Notes under the pieces: model-generated
The model's database searches: none
Seen by the model: the letters and a program-made list of their open reading frames with translations, nothing else
What the model was told of the DNA's origin: nothing
NCBI GenBank assembly: GCA_003136895.1
Contig: PLDY01000023.1
Span: 903-42,174 of the forward strand
Direction: 5' to 3'
DNA: 41,272 nt
Origin: Candidatus Erabacter solicola
GTDB taxonomy: Bacteria > Vulcanimicrobiota > Vulcanimicrobiia > Vulcanimicrobiales > Vulcanimicrobiaceae
Translations under genes and position numbers: made by a program
Shown: positions 1 through 8,821 of the stretch, piece after piece
Numbering within the stretch: the stretch's first letter is position 1
Layout of the letters: every line of letters starts with the position of its first letter

Positions 1-1524
1 CGGGCAGATGCGGCCGTAGTGCGAGTGGTGGACGTCGCGAACTTCGAAACCGGCGCGCTCGCGCGAAAGGCCGCCCGGTCCGAGGGCCGAGAGGCGGCGC
101 TTGTGCGTGAGTTCGGCCAGTGAATTTGTTTGGTCCATGAACTGCGAGAGCTGGCTCGAGCCGAAGAACTCTTTGATCGCAGCCACGACGGGGCGAATGT
201 TGATCAGCGCCTGCGGCGTGACCGTCTCGATGTCTTGCACGGTCATGCGCTCGCGCACGACGCGCTCGAGGCGCAGCAATCCGACGCGGAACTGATTCTG
301 CAGCAATTCGCCAACCGAGCGGATGCGGCGATTGCCGAGATGGTCGATATCGTCGACGTGGATTTGCTTGGTCGCGACCTTGATCAGGCGGCGGATAACC
401 GCGATCATGTCCTCGCGAACGAGGCAGCGTTTCTCGATCGACGGAATCGTAACCGTTGCGGCCTGATACTCTTTCTCGAGTTTGCCCGAGAGTTTGTAAC
501 GGCCCACGCCGGCCAAGTCGTAACGCTTCTCGTCGAAGAAGAGCGACTCGAGCAGCTTCTCGGCGTTCTCCGCGTTTTCTGGCTCACCGGGGCGCAGCTT
601 CTTGTAGATTTCCTTGAGCGCATCCTCGCGCGTCTTGATGTCCTTGTCTTTTTCGAGACAGTTGACGATCAACGGGCTATTATCGAAGAGCGCGAGAATC
701 GCGGCGTCGTCTTCCCAATTGAAGCCGAGGTCCGGGCGTGACAGCGCGCGTACGAACGTCGTGACGTAGATCTTGCGATTCTTGTCGATGCGAACGCCGA
801 CCGTGCCCTCGGTCTCATCGTTCTTGGTTCCGTTGTCGGTCTCGAACTCGATCCAGGCGCCGCGATTCGGAATGATCGTCGCGTTGTACGTCGGACGGTT
901 ATTGGTATCGAGATCCTTTAAGAAGTAGACACCCGGCGAACGAACGAGCTGGCTCACGATCACGCGCTCCGCGCCGTTGATCATGAACGTGCCCTTGTCC
1001 GTCATGAGCGGGAAATCGCCCATGAAGATCTCTTGGTCCGGGATGCCCTTGATCTCGCCCGATTCCGCCGTGATCAAACGGACGCGCACGCGCAATGGCG
1101 CGCTGTAAGTCATATCGCGTTCGCGGCATTCTTCAACGGTATACTTCGGTTCGCCAAGCGAGTGGTCGCCGAATTCGAGCACGAGGTTGCCAGTGAAATC
1201 CTTGATCGGCGAGATCGACTCAAACGCATCCTTCAATCCGTCGGTGATGAACCAACGGAACGAGGCCTTCTGCAATTCGATGAGATCGGGCAGTTCGAGA
1301 ACGTCGGCAATCTTCGCGAAGCTGTAGCGATTGCGCTTCGGACCGGGATCTTGATACGACTCGACGGTGAACGCACCGGCGTCGATGCTGAAACCGCCGG
1401 AAGTCGTGGCGAGCCCACGGGTCGATACGACCGCAACCTCTTCCCCCGACGTCGAGCGCTTCGGACGGGCTGCCTTCCCCGACGCCTTACCAGCCGACGA
1501 CTTGGGAAGCAAAGATTTCGCCAT
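1..1524 (-). CDS. rpoB: RNA polymerase beta subunit, N-terminal 508 residues (runs off window)
   Basis: Catalytic beta subunit of RNA polymerase; the frame is open from an ATG at 1524 to the window edge, so only the first 508 codons are present. The N-terminus shows the usual start of the beta protrusion ([19 protein letters not shown]), followed by [20 protein letters not shown] and [12 protein letters not shown]. The last ~60 residues are rifampicin cluster I ([14 protein letters not shown], then [14 protein letters not shown]). The residues matching E. coli Q513, D516, H526 and S531 are all the sensitive type. A ~25-residue Ser/Lys/Ala-rich leader precedes the conserved part. No rplJ/rplL gene lies upstream; the gene has its own promoter at 1598-1626. 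Confidence 0.97.
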   Translation of the reverse strand, partial: MAKSLLPKSSAGKASGKAARPKRSTSGEEVAVVSTRGLATTSGGFSIDAGAFTVESYQDPGPKRNRYSFAKIADVLELPDLIELQKASFRWFITDGLKDAFESISPIKDFTGNLVLEFGDHSLGEPKYTVEECRERDMTYSAPLRVRVRLITAESGEIKGIPDQEIFMGDFPLMTDKGTFMINGAERVIVSQLVRSPGVYFLKDLDTNNRPTYNATIIPNRGAWIEFETDNGTKNDETEGTVGVRIDKNRKIYVTTFVRALSRPDLGFNWEDDAAILALFDNSPLIVNCLEKDKDIKTREDALKEIYKKLRPGEPENAENAEKLLESLFFDEKRYDLAGVGRYKLSGKLEKEYQAATVTIPSIEKRCLVREDMIAVIRRLIKVATKQIHVDDIDHLGNRRIRSVGELLQNQFRVGLLRLERVVRERMTVQDIETVTPQALINIRPVVAAIKEFFGSSQLSQFMDQTNSLAELTHKRRLSALGPGGLSRERAGFEVRDVHHSHYGRICP

Positions 1525-1597
1525 TAAATTCTTGATCTCTCACGCAGCGCGGGCAAGGGGAAACCGACCCGAAGTGGCCTTCCGGGCATAGGCAGGT

Positions 1598-1626
1598 ATG
1601 GTACCACGCTGGTCCAGGAGCGTCAA
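1598..1626 (-). promoter_or_regulatory. Sigma70-type promoter of rpoB
   Basis: On the minus strand TTGACG (1626-1621) and TACCAT (1603-1598) are separated by exactly 17 bp, about 75 nt before the rpoB ATG. The -10 box is preceded by GTGG, as at the rpsU promoter. Nothing else is recognisable in the 200 bp between rpoB and the zinc-ribbon gene. Confidence 0.7.
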
Positions 1627-1722
1627 GGCGGCCAACCCCAGCGCCTGGCCCTTAACAGGCCGGCTCGGGATCGCCTGGACGCCCCCGCCGCGGGGAACAG
1701 CCGCCGGAGCGGCTAGGTACCG

Positions 1723-2046
1723 TTAGCCGGAGCGGGTCTGGAAGCAGTCGCGGCAGTAGACGGGCTTGTCTCCACGCGGCTGGAACGGCACTTCGGCCGT
1801 TTGCCCGCACTGGCTGCAGACCGTCTGGAACATCTCTCGCGCGCCTCGGCCACCGCCGCCTCCGCCATACGAGCCGCCGCCGCCTCCGCCCGAGGCGCCG
1901 CGCTGCGCTTTGCGCGCGCTGCGGCAATCCGGGCAGCGGTTGGGCTTATTCTGGAAACCCTTGCTGGCGAAGAACTGCTGTTCTCCGGCGCTAAAAACAA
2001 ATTCGCGGCTGCAGTCTACGCAACTGAGATTCTCATCGCTGTACAA
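1723..2046 (-). CDS. Small two-zinc-ribbon protein with Gly-rich linker
   Basis: 107-residue protein. Two zinc-binding modules flank a Gly/Ser/Tyr-rich linker (about residues 51-66). The N-terminal module has CVDC ... CPDC (residues 9-12 and 38-41); the C-terminal one has CSQC ... CRDC, the arrangement of the CxxC-x17-CxxC zinc-ribbon domain family. The function of this family is not established; nucleic-acid binding is a guess. The start is a TTG with GGAG nine bases upstream; no ATG is available near it. It lies upstream of rpoB on the same strand and may be cotranscribed from 2.2 kb. Confidence 0.85.
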   Translation of the reverse strand: MYSDENLSCVDCSREFVFSAGEQQFFASKGFQNKPNRCPDCRSARKAQRGASGGGGGGSYGGGGGGRGAREMFQTVCSQCGQTAEVPFQPRGDKPVYCRDCFQTRSG

Positions 2047-2177
2047 ATCAAAAGGCTCCAGGCGTCGTTAGGTGGTCGACTCGCTAGGAACCTGAGATAC
2101 AGCGTTGCTGCTAACCAACCGGACCGCGCGGGTTTCGAGCCGGCAAGCTGACGCCACGAGAGCCGTCCGGCACCGTG

Positions 2178-2208
2178 ACTATACCACAAAGGTCGCAGCG
2201 CCGAGCAA
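2178..2208 (-). promoter_or_regulatory. Possible promoter of the zinc-ribbon gene
   Basis: A good -10 (TATAGT, 2183-2178), again preceded by GTGG, lies about 130 nt upstream of the TTG start. The best -35 (TTGCTC, 2208-2203) is 19 bp away, longer than ideal. The 2047-2214 interval holds no gene that I can see. Confidence 0.4.
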
Positions 2209-2214
2209 GCATTC

Positions 2215-2658
2215 TCAAAAAAGCGCCTTGCGCATCGGCTGGTGGAGGATCCCGGCATCGAGGTGCTCCTCGCCGAAATCAGCGTAGCCGGCCTTGCGGT
2301 AGAAATGCGTCGCTTGGACCTGCGCGTCCAGCTGCGCTTCGGCGAAACCGTGGCGGCGCGCTTCGGCTTCGAGTAGCTCCAACAAGTGCTTCCCCGCCCC
2401 GCGCCCCCGCCAGGCCGGCAAAACGGCCATCCGGCCGATCTGAACGCAGCCCGCTCCCACTACGTAATACCGGCCGGTCGCGATCGCCTGAGCATCATCG
2501 CGGATCAGCGCGTGGACGGCCTCGGCATCCTCCCGGTCGTGCTCGTCGATCTCGAGTTCGAGCGGAACCCCCTGCTCGTCAACGAAGACGCGCAACCGAA
2601 TTGCCAGCGCCTCATCCATTCGCTGCGAGTCGCTTATGTCGAATACTTCAACCATCAT
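2215..2658 (-). CDS. GNAT family N-acetyltransferase (ElaA-like)
   Basis: 147 residues, one GNAT domain. The acetyl-CoA pyrophosphate loop is RGRGAG (about residues 84-89), followed by the alpha helix LLELLEAEARRHGF. The C-terminal part (ATHFYRKAGYADFGE ... AGILHQPMRKAL) and the N-terminal FVDEQGVP element match ElaA/YjdJ-type GNATs. The substrate is unknown. Two consecutive ATG codons are available (2658 and 2655). The start overlaps the start of the divergent glycosyltransferase gene. Confidence 0.88.
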   Translation of the reverse strand: MMVEVFDISDSQRMDEALAIRLRVFVDEQGVPLELEIDEHDREDAEAVHALIRDDAQAIATGRYYVVGAGCVQIGRMAVLPAWRGRGAGKHLLELLEAEARRHGFAEAQLDAQVQATHFYRKAGYADFGEEHLDAGILHQPMRKALF

Positions 2659-3535
2659 GGTAGCCTGCGTTCTCTGCGTCGGCGCCGCACGCGAGCCCTA
2701 TCTGGAAGCGATGCTGGCTTCGATCGCCGGCGCCGTCGATGTGCTCGTCGTCAACGACAATTCCGGGCTCGCGCGCAGCGAGAACGTCGCCACGCTCGAG
2801 GCGAGCGAATTCGCAATGCGTGGCGCGCTGCAGATTCATCCCAATCCGTTCGTCGATTTTGCCGATATGCGGAACCGGGCGTTCGCGCCGCTGCCGGCGC
2901 TCGAGCGGCCGCCTGACTGGGTCCTGTTCATCGATGCCGACGAAGTGCATGGCGCCCAGCTCCGCTACATCGCCCGCGAACTCTTGCCGCGGCTCGGGCC
3001 CGAGACCGGTTCGGTCGACGCCTACACCTATCACTTCTACGGAACGTTCGGCTGGATCACCGATATCGCACGCCGGTTCGCGTTCTACCGCTTCTCGCCT
3101 GCAATCAGCTGGTCCAACCCGATCCATGAAAAGATCGTGGGTCTCGAAGGCCGGGCGCTCGTTCTTCCCTACATCTACCATCACTATGGAAATGTGGCGC
3201 CGCCGCAGGCGCTACTCGAGAAACACACGCGCTACCACGAACTGGGCAACGAAGTTCGCGGCTTCGAGGTTGATTCGCCGGAGGCGTACTTTGCCAAGGC
3301 GGCCGGCGTGCGGCCGTTCCGCGGCAGTCATCCGAGTGCAGCGCGTGCGACCGTAGCGGCGATCCGGCAGGAGCGCGCCGCCGAATTTGCGACGATCGAC
3401 GCAGGTTTCCGCGCGCGCCGAAATCTCGGAATCCGTATGGCGTCGTCGGCGCGCGGCGTCAACGAGGCGCTGCGCGTGCAACTCAGGCGAATCGAACACC
3501 CCGGTCTCTACCGGGCGGCGACGACCGCCGATTGA
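2657..3535 (+). CDS. Glycosyltransferase family 2-like protein
   Basis: GT-A fold glycosyltransferase of about 292 residues. It opens with a beta strand (VACVLCVGAAREPYLEAMLASI), has VLVVNDNS for nucleotide binding, and FIDADEVH carries the DxD-type metal motif. The later HEKI and HHYGN elements are typical of GT2 proteins related to SunS/TagB-like transferases. It has no membrane segment. Acceptor and donor are not predictable. The chosen ATG shares the CATG tetranucleotide with the divergent GNAT start. An in-frame ATG at 2636 would add seven residues and cannot be excluded, as neither start has a strong ribosome binding site. Confidence 0.87.
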   Translation: MVACVLCVGAAREPYLEAMLASIAGAVDVLVVNDNSGLARSENVATLEASEFAMRGALQIHPNPFVDFADMRNRAFAPLPALERPPDWVLFIDADEVHGAQLRYIARELLPRLGPETGSVDAYTYHFYGTFGWITDIARRFAFYRFSPAISWSNPIHEKIVGLEGRALVLPYIYHHYGNVAPPQALLEKHTRYHELGNEVRGFEVDSPEAYFAKAAGVRPFRGSHPSAARATVAAIRQERAAEFATIDAGFRARRNLGIRMASSARGVNEALRVQLRRIEHPGLYRAATTAD

Positions 3536-3572
3536 AAGGACCCGCGCCCGCCCGCTCGAAGGATCGCGTCAC

Positions 3573-3872
3573 ATGATTCTCCGCGTGCTTCCAGGCGCGA
3601 TCCTTTGCATCGCCGCCACGTGTGCGATGGCCGACGCGCGTCCCGCGAGCCACGCCCCGGTGGCGAGCGCGGCGAGCGCTTCACACGCCGGCATCCAAGT
3701 GCAGACCGGGCGTCAGGCCGGCGCCTCGCAAGGCTTTAAGCCGCTGCAACTGCAGGTCTCGCCCCGTAAGCGCGATGCGTCACCCGGACCGGCGCCGACT
3801 CCGGATTTCAATCCGCTCAAACGCCGGCGCATGGCGATGCCCGTTACCCCGGATTCAGACCTCGCGTTCTAG
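3573..3872 (+). CDS. Small secreted protein of unknown function
   Basis: 99 residues. The N-terminus is a signal peptide (MILRVLPGAILCIAATCAMADA, cleavage probably after ADA near residue 22). The mature part is Ala/Ser/Pro-rich and low in complexity, with a basic patch KRRR near the C-terminus. A GAAGGA ribosome binding site lies about ten bases upstream of the ATG. The gene lies between the glycosyltransferase and Nudix genes on the same strand. I do not recognise a family. Confidence 0.6.
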   Translation: MILRVLPGAILCIAATCAMADARPASHAPVASAASASHAGIQVQTGRQAGASQGFKPLQLQVSPRKRDASPGPAPTPDFNPLKRRRMAMPVTPDSDLAF

Positions 3873-3891
3873 CTCGCCGCAGGGCGCGCGG

Positions 3892-4347
3892 GTGCACCTC
3901 TGCACCGGAATCCTCGAACGCGACGGACGGATATTGCTCGTCGCGTCGCGCTATCCGAACCACGCGCAAGCGCTTTGGAATCTGCCTGGCGGCCGGCAAC
4001 GTCACGGCGAACTGCTGGAGGACGCGCTAACGCGCGAGTTCCTTGAAGAGACGGGCCTCGCGATCGAGATCGAGCACTTGCTTTACGTGAGCGAATCTTA
4101 CGACGGCGCGACCGGCACGCATTTTCTCAACTTCACTTTCGCGGTGCGCGCCGGTGGTGAGCCGCATGCCCCCGGCGACGACGCGCACGTCGTTGGCCTC
4201 GAATGGGTTGCGCGCGATAAGGTCGGCTCGCGCTTGCCCATCACCGTCGTCCGCGAACCGCTGCTCGCCTACTTGGGCGGCGACGCGCGCCGTTACTTCG
4301 GCTTTCGCGAAGCCGGTATCACGATCGAATTTGCGGATCCGTCGTAA
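3892..4347 (+). CDS. Nudix hydrolase
   Basis: 151 residues. A complete Nudix box (G-x5-E-x7-REFLEETGL, about residues 38-60) supplies the Mg-binding glutamates, so it should hydrolyse a nucleoside-diphosphate-X substrate; which one is unclear. Strand HLCTGILERDGRILLVASR starts the domain directly, which supports the GTG start at 3892 (AGGG seven bases upstream) rather than an upstream ATG. The 3' end overlaps the convergent GNAT gene by 55 bp. Confidence 0.9.
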   Translation: MHLCTGILERDGRILLVASRYPNHAQALWNLPGGRQRHGELLEDALTREFLEETGLAIEIEHLLYVSESYDGATGTHFLNFTFAVRAGGEPHAPGDDAHVVGLEWVARDKVGSRLPITVVREPLLAYLGGDARRYFGFREAGITIEFADPS

Positions 4348-4886
4348 ACGGCGCTCCAGCGCTCGCGTTTCAACTCGTAGATGACGATGTCGACGGCGTG
4401 TCCGCGGACCACCGCGCCGTTGCGTTGGATCTTGATCTCGCTAAAACCGAGGCGATCGAGCAGGCGGCGCGAGGCGCTGTTGCCGGGCAGGCAGCACGCG
4501 TCGATCTGGGTCAATTCGGTGCCGGCGAACCCCGCATCGATAACGGCGCTGGTCGCTTCGAGCGCATAGCCTTTGCCGCGGTATGGAGCGAGTAAACTGT
4601 AGCCAACCTCGGCCGCGCCGCGCGTCGCCTCACCAAGGCGCAGCGAGACCCAGCCGATTGCCGTACGCGACTCGGCCAGGCTGACGAGCCATTCGAAGCG
4701 CCCGACGGCGCGCACGTGAAGGCGCTTCGGGCGCTGCGCGACCCGCTGCTCGAACTCTTCCTTCGCGAAACGAGGGACGTCCTGATACTCGCGTAGATGC
4801 GCCCCCTGCATCACGCGCCACAAGACGGCCGCGTTGCGCGGCGTCACGGGATCGAGCGCCAAACTCGGCGTCGACAGGCTCTTCAT
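4293..4886 (-). CDS. GNAT family N-acetyltransferase (RimJ/RimL type)
   Basis: 197 residues. It has the layout of ribosomal-protein/other RimJ-RimL acetyltransferases: N-terminal LDPVTPRNAAVLWRVMQ, GWVSLR, EVGYSLLAPYRGKGYALEA carrying the acetyl-CoA loop, then NSASRRLLDRLGF. The ATG at 4886 overlaps the stop of the upstream membrane-protein gene (ATGA), so the two are likely translationally coupled. The last ~18 codons overlap the Nudix gene on the other strand. The substrate is unknown. Confidence 0.9.
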   Translation of the reverse strand: MKSLSTPSLALDPVTPRNAAVLWRVMQGAHLREYQDVPRFAKEEFEQRVAQRPKRLHVRAVGRFEWLVSLAESRTAIGWVSLRLGEATRGAAEVGYSLLAPYRGKGYALEATSAVIDAGFAGTELTQIDACCLPGNSASRRLLDRLGFSEIKIQRNGAVVRGHAVDIVIYELKRERWSAVYDGSANSIVIPASRKPK

Positions 4887-6622
4887 CGCGCGAGCGTGGC
4901 GTCCGTAAAGGCGCTGACGGAAGCGGCCGCTCCACCCACCGCCGGTGCGCTGCGGAAGCGAACCCGGTCGCCGCTACGCGCCAAGAGCGCGAGCGCATCG
5001 GTTCCTTCGAGTGAGAAAATCTGCTTCGCACCGCGCAGCGTGAAATAGATCGTACTGCCGGGCCCGAGTGCGATGCGATCGATCTCGCCCGCGTATGAGC
5101 GCTCGATCCCGCCGGTCACTTGGGCCGAGCCGCCGACGCCGAGGAAGGCTGCGTACTGCGCGAACGCGTCGTTTTGCGGCGATGAACTCGCCGACGAGCC
5201 AATCACAACGTGTCCGTTCTTCGCCTGCACCAGAGCCAGCGTTTGATACTTTCCGCTATCCGGCGCGACGAGCGGCACGACCCAGGTGTTCTGTTGGTAT
5301 GCGTTATAGAGAATCGGTTGCGTCGGAGCGAGTTTGCCTTGGCGCACGACCGGGTTCGAGCTGACCGCCTGCTCCGCTCCACGCGAATTAAACTCTCCGC
5401 CCGAAGACGTATAGTAGACGATCTTTCCGGTGACCGAGTCCATGTAGGTAAATCCGGTCATCGACTGATCTTGCGCTGGCGAAGTGTGATCCACGAACCA
5501 GACAAACCGTTCGCCCGCGAGTAAGCCGAAGACTTCGCGTCGCGCCGGAACGTGCACGTCACGCTTCGCGAGCAGATAGTTCCACATTCCATGGACGAAT
5601 GTTCCGAACCAATCGTTGTACTCAAGCGCGAGCGCGTCGGGATAGACGCGGCTGACCCAATGCGGCAGGCTGTCGAATTCCGCGCGCGGATAGCGGCGCA
5701 TCGCGCCGGTCGACGGATCGACGATCACGACGCCAGTGACCTTTTGACCGCTCCAGCCGATCGTCGGACGCCCGAGCGTGGCCAGGTACTGCGGGTCGCC
5801 CTTGTCGTCAAGCTGCAGCGTCGTTTCCAGAATCTGCTCTAACCCATAGGTCAGGTAGACGTGGCGATATAGGTTGTCATTGAACGGGGCGGACGGAATG
5901 TAGCGCATCGGCGAACGCTGGCGCAATTCGGCCGGAGCATCGGGGTTCTCGGCGCTGACGACGATGACGCCCGGGCTCGTATGCCGCGACATCCATTGAA
6001 TCAGGCCGTGGAACTCAAGCGGCGCAACCCAGACCAGCCGGCCGCGTTCGACTTGAACGTTGAACTCACCGACGGCGTAGTACGCGCCGAGTTGGCCAAC
6101 GACTTTGTTGCCGGCGAAGATCGCCGATTCTTCGGGTACGACCCGGATGTGCGCCAGATTCGCGCTGGCCGGCAGCGTATTCGAGACGCTCGCGTCGACG
6201 ACATCGCGCAGACCGCTCGCATCGATGACGGGCGCGATCAGGAGAATCCCGGCGAAGATCGCCACGGCCGCCGGCGCATACAGGTAAGGCATCATCGATA
6301 CGCGCCGGATGGAGACCACACGCCGCGCCGCAAACGCCGTCCGGGCCGCCAACAGCAGGCTGTATGCCGCGTTCGGTATCAGCGTCAACAAGAGCAGGGT
6401 AAGCGCTTGCGGAAAGACGAGCGCCGGCATCTGGAGGTACGCGTAGACCAAGAGAATCGGTACGCCGAGCTCCAGCCGCAATAGCTGGCCTCTCCACCAG
6501 CCGGGTCCGAACCCGAAATTGATCAACCCGAGCGACATGAATGCCGCAGCCAAGAAAACGACCACGCTGCCTTCTTCCGCGCTAGCCGCCGCGTTCCCAG
6601 GGCGTGATCGAAACCGGGTCAT
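4883..6622 (-). CDS. Large membrane protein with extracytoplasmic domain, unknown function
   Basis: About 579 residues from the ATG at 6622. The N-terminal ~150 residues hold four hydrophobic segments (for example VVVFLAAAFMSLGLINFGFG and ALTLLLLTLIPNAAYSLLL). The remaining ~430 residues are soluble and presumably outside the membrane. That part has a recognisable central block (GRPTIGWSGQKVTGVVIVD ... PHWVSRVYPDALALEYNDW) that I associate with uncharacterised bacterial membrane proteins, and FVDHTSP/YMDSVTGKIVYYTSSGG segments. I cannot assign a function. An upstream GTG at 6688 would overlap the divergent DUF3465 gene by 68 bp; the ATG at 6622 overlaps it by two bases only. Confidence 0.8.
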   Translation of the reverse strand: MTRFRSRPGNAAASAEEGSVVVFLAAAFMSLGLINFGFGPGWWRGQLLRLELGVPILLVYAYLQMPALVFPQALTLLLLTLIPNAAYSLLLAARTAFAARRVVSIRRVSMMPYLYAPAAVAIFAGILLIAPVIDASGLRDVVDASVSNTLPASANLAHIRVVPEESAIFAGNKVVGQLGAYYAVGEFNVQVERGRLVWVAPLEFHGLIQWMSRHTSPGVIVVSAENPDAPAELRQRSPMRYIPSAPFNDNLYRHVYLTYGLEQILETTLQLDDKGDPQYLATLGRPTIGWSGQKVTGVVIVDPSTGAMRRYPRAEFDSLPHWVSRVYPDALALEYNDWFGTFVHGMWNYLLAKRDVHVPARREVFGLLAGERFVWFVDHTSPAQDQSMTGFTYMDSVTGKIVYYTSSGGEFNSRGAEQAVSSNPVVRQGKLAPTQPILYNAYQQNTWVVPLVAPDSGKYQTLALVQAKNGHVVIGSSASSSPQNDAFAQYAAFLGVGGSAQVTGGIERSYAGEIDRIALGPGSTIYFTLRGAKQIFSLEGTDALALLARSGDRVRFRSAPAVGGAAASVSAFTDATLAR

Positions 6623-6956
6623 GAATACCGTACGCGCCGCATTGGCGCTCGGCGCCACGAGCGAGATCCGCTTCGGGGCGACCGTCACGAGCGCCCCGCA
6701 CTTCTTCTACGGCAGCAACACCCATGCGATGCACGAAGCCTTCCAGGTCCGAAGCGACGACGGCGTATCGCTCGAGGTCGTCGACAACGTCGCCTTGGCG
6801 CCGCGCGTACCGGTTCGTCCGGGCGATCGCATCGAGCTGCAGGGCGAACTGATCCCGGGCGCGGCGCGGGGACCGCTGGTCCACTGGACGCATCACGATC
6901 CGAGCGGCGTTCACGCCGGCGGGTTTATCGACTGGAACGGGCGACGGTATGCTTGA
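6621..6956 (+). CDS. DUF3465 family protein
   Basis: 111 residues. The C-terminal half matches DUF3465: DNVALAPRVPVRPGDRIELQ, then HWTHHDPSG and GGFIDWNGRRYA. The family has no established function; the fold looks like a small OB-type beta barrel. Unlike most family members there is no obvious signal peptide. The ATG shares CATG with the start of the divergent membrane-protein gene, and the 3' end overlaps the convergent deacetylase by 32 bp. Confidence 0.8.
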   Translation: MNTVRAALALGATSEIRFGATVTSAPHFFYGSNTHAMHEAFQVRSDDGVSLEVVDNVALAPRVPVRPGDRIELQGELIPGAARGPLVHWTHHDPSGVHAGGFIDWNGRRYA

Positions 6957-7710
6957 CGGTTTGCCGGCGAACATCGGCCAGCAGTTGCGGAATGGTCACG
7001 AAGTGATAGCCTTGCGCGCGTAGCTGCTCGATGATCGTGCGCGTCGCGGCGACGTCCTGTCCACGATCGCAGAGCGCCGCCGCCGTGGCCGCGCGCTTGC
7101 CGCACACGATTCCGCGGTTTCCATCGTGCAAGACGACGATGCCGCCATCGCGCACGTTATCGATGACGCGCTTCGCGATCGCAGCGTCGCCGGGCTGCTC
7201 CCAATCCTTGGGCAGCGGCACCGACCACATGACGACCGTGTAGCCGAGTTTCTTGGCCTCTTCGAGAACCGCGAAATCGCGAGCGCCGAACGGGGGGCGC
7301 ATCAAGCGCGGGCGCTCGCCGGCGACGCGATAGATCGTGTCGTCGGTGCGGCGCAATTCGTTGCGCATTGCGGCACGCGATTGCACGAGCAGATGCGAGT
7401 GGTCCCAGGTGTGATTGCCGAGGGCATGGCCCTCGCGCACCATGCGCCGCACCACGTCTGGGTATGCGTCGGCCGCGCGCCCGACGATGAAGAACGTGGC
7501 GTGCACGTGTTCGGCGCGCAGCACGTCGAGGATCCGGTTCGTGTACGGAGGGTTCGGGCCGTCATCGAAGGTTAGCGCGACTTCGCGGGCGTTGCTGGGG
7601 CCCGCCACGAGGGTCCGGCCAAAGAGCTGATTCCCGGGATCTTCAACGATCGTGTACGCGAAATAGGATCCGAGCGCGAGCAACGCGCCGAGCAGCCCCC
7701 AGCGCAGCAT
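6925..7710 (-). CDS. Polysaccharide deacetylase (NodB domain), membrane-anchored
   Basis: 261 residues. A hydrophobic N-terminal anchor (LRWGLLGALLALGSYFAYTI) is followed by a carbohydrate-esterase-4 domain: motif 1 TFDDGPN, motif 2 GNHTWDHSHL with the two metal-binding histidines, motif 3 RPPFGARD, and the late VVLHDGN. It probably deacetylates peptidoglycan or another N-acetylated glycan outside the membrane. The ATG at 7710 overlaps the upstream stop by one base (TGATG), preferred over a TTG one codon earlier. It is the last gene of the operon beginning at 11460. Confidence 0.93.
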   Translation of the reverse strand: MLRWGLLGALLALGSYFAYTIVEDPGNQLFGRTLVAGPSNAREVALTFDDGPNPPYTNRILDVLRAEHVHATFFIVGRAADAYPDVVRRMVREGHALGNHTWDHSHLLVQSRAAMRNELRRTDDTIYRVAGERPRLMRPPFGARDFAVLEEAKKLGYTVVMWSVPLPKDWEQPGDAAIAKRVIDNVRDGGIVVLHDGNRGIVCGKRAATAAALCDRGQDVAATRTIIEQLRAQGYHFVTIPQLLADVRRQTVKHTVARSSR

Positions 7711-8366
7711 CAACTTTTCGTACCGCGCAGCCTGGCGCGCGCCGCCACGATCTTCTCGCGAAACGTGTGAGCGCCGAACGCAAGAAAATCGTTCACGAGG
7801 CGCTCGTAACGTGGCTCGACTACGACCGTGCTCGTCATGCTCAGCAGATCGGGGACCGGCTTGTTCTTATCGAGATGAATCTTGTATTGGTGACCGCCGG
7901 TTGTGGCCCAATAGTGCGGATCGGTGAAGCTGAATGCGTGCGATCCGTGCTGGCCGTTCGTCATTTGATAGATGTCGATCGTGTAACTCGTCTCCGCGTC
8001 GCCGCGCACGGGCCGCTTCGCGAGCTCCCAGATGCCGTCGGCGACGGCCTTGTCAAAGAAGAACGAGACGTCGATCGTCCGATGCGGCAGCGCGTCAACT
8101 TTGATCGTCGTGCCATTGCGACCTACGGCTCGATACTCGCTGCTCGAGGTGCCGTCGATATCGTTCATCTGGTAGATCTCGTCGGAGATTGGTCCGTTCG
8201 TGCGATGGATCGACATTCCGAGCTTGATGACCGAACGGGAATGCGCGACCTTGAACGTCGCGTCGTACCGGCCCTGTTCTGTCGTGGCGAAGAGCAGCCA
8301 TGCAAGACCGACCGCGGTCGCCCCAGCGAGAAAGATCAACAGCGGAATGAGGTTGCGCTTCAGCAC
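7710..8366 (-). CDS. Membrane-anchored protein of unknown function
   Basis: 218 residues from a GTG. One N-terminal transmembrane segment (LIPLLIFLAGATAVGLAWLLF) is followed by a soluble, beta-rich domain with no recognised motif. The gene overlaps RNase H upstream by seven bases and meets the deacetylase downstream in TGATG, so it is translated as part of this operon. The context suggests a cell-envelope role, which is inference only. Confidence 0.75.
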   Translation of the reverse strand: MLKRNLIPLLIFLAGATAVGLAWLLFATTEQGRYDATFKVAHSRSVIKLGMSIHRTNGPISDEIYQMNDIDGTSSSEYRAVGRNGTTIKVDALPHRTIDVSFFFDKAVADGIWELAKRPVRGDAETSYTIDIYQMTNGQHGSHAFSFTDPHYWATTGGHQYKIHLDKNKPVPDLLSMTSTVVVEPRYERLVNDFLAFGAHTFREKIVAARARLRGTKS

Positions 8367-8821
8367 GACCCGTTAGCGTTCCGCGCCCGCGCCCCGGCCG
8401 CCTCGTCGAGAAAGCGGTTGACTACGGCATCGGCGGCGGCGTTCTCCTTACGCGGAATGTGTCGAACGTCGACTTTGGCGAACTTGCGTACGAGGCTGCG
8501 CGCTTTCGTCGCGAACGGGATCAGATCGGGATGCTTGACGCGATAGACGCCCGCGAGTTGTCGAACGACGAGTTCGCTATCGAGCCGCACGTCGAGTTCT
8601 TCGATTCCCATTTCGAGGGCGGCGTTCAAGCCGCAGAGCAGCGCGTTCCACTCGGCGACATTGTTGGTCGCGATCCCGAGGAACTCGCCGATCTCGGCTA
8701 AGAGCGAGCCGTCGTCGGCAATGAGCACCGCCCCGCTAGCGGCCGGCCCCGGGTTCCCGCGCGACCCGCCATCCGCGAACAAGGTGGCATGCTTGTGCAC
8801 CTTCGCCGTCGCCCGGGTCAC
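8360..8821 (-). CDS. Ribonuclease HI-like protein
   Basis: 153 residues. The RNase H fold carries the four acidic residues: D in LFADGGSRGNPGPA, E in NNVAEWNALLCGL, D in RLDSELVV and D in the C-terminal AAADAVVN. The short form resembles the stand-alone RNase HI domain of the Rv2228c/YpdQ type. It should cleave the RNA strand of RNA-DNA hybrids. The GTG start at 8821 overlaps the upstream stop (GTGA) and is preferred over a far-upstream start at 8941, which would lie inside the MaoC gene. Confidence 0.9.
   Translation of the reverse strand: MTRATAKVHKHATLFADGGSRGNPGPAASGAVLIADDGSLLAEIGEFLGIATNNVAEWNALLCGLNAALEMGIEELDVRLDSELVVRQLAGVYRVKHPDLIPFATKARSLVRKFAKVDVRHIPRKENAAADAVVNRFLDEAAGARARNANGSC

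Noticed and set aside
2100-2165. GGTTTCGAGCC, resembling a T-loop
   Set aside because: The flanking bases do not pair into a T-stem and no acceptor stem is present.
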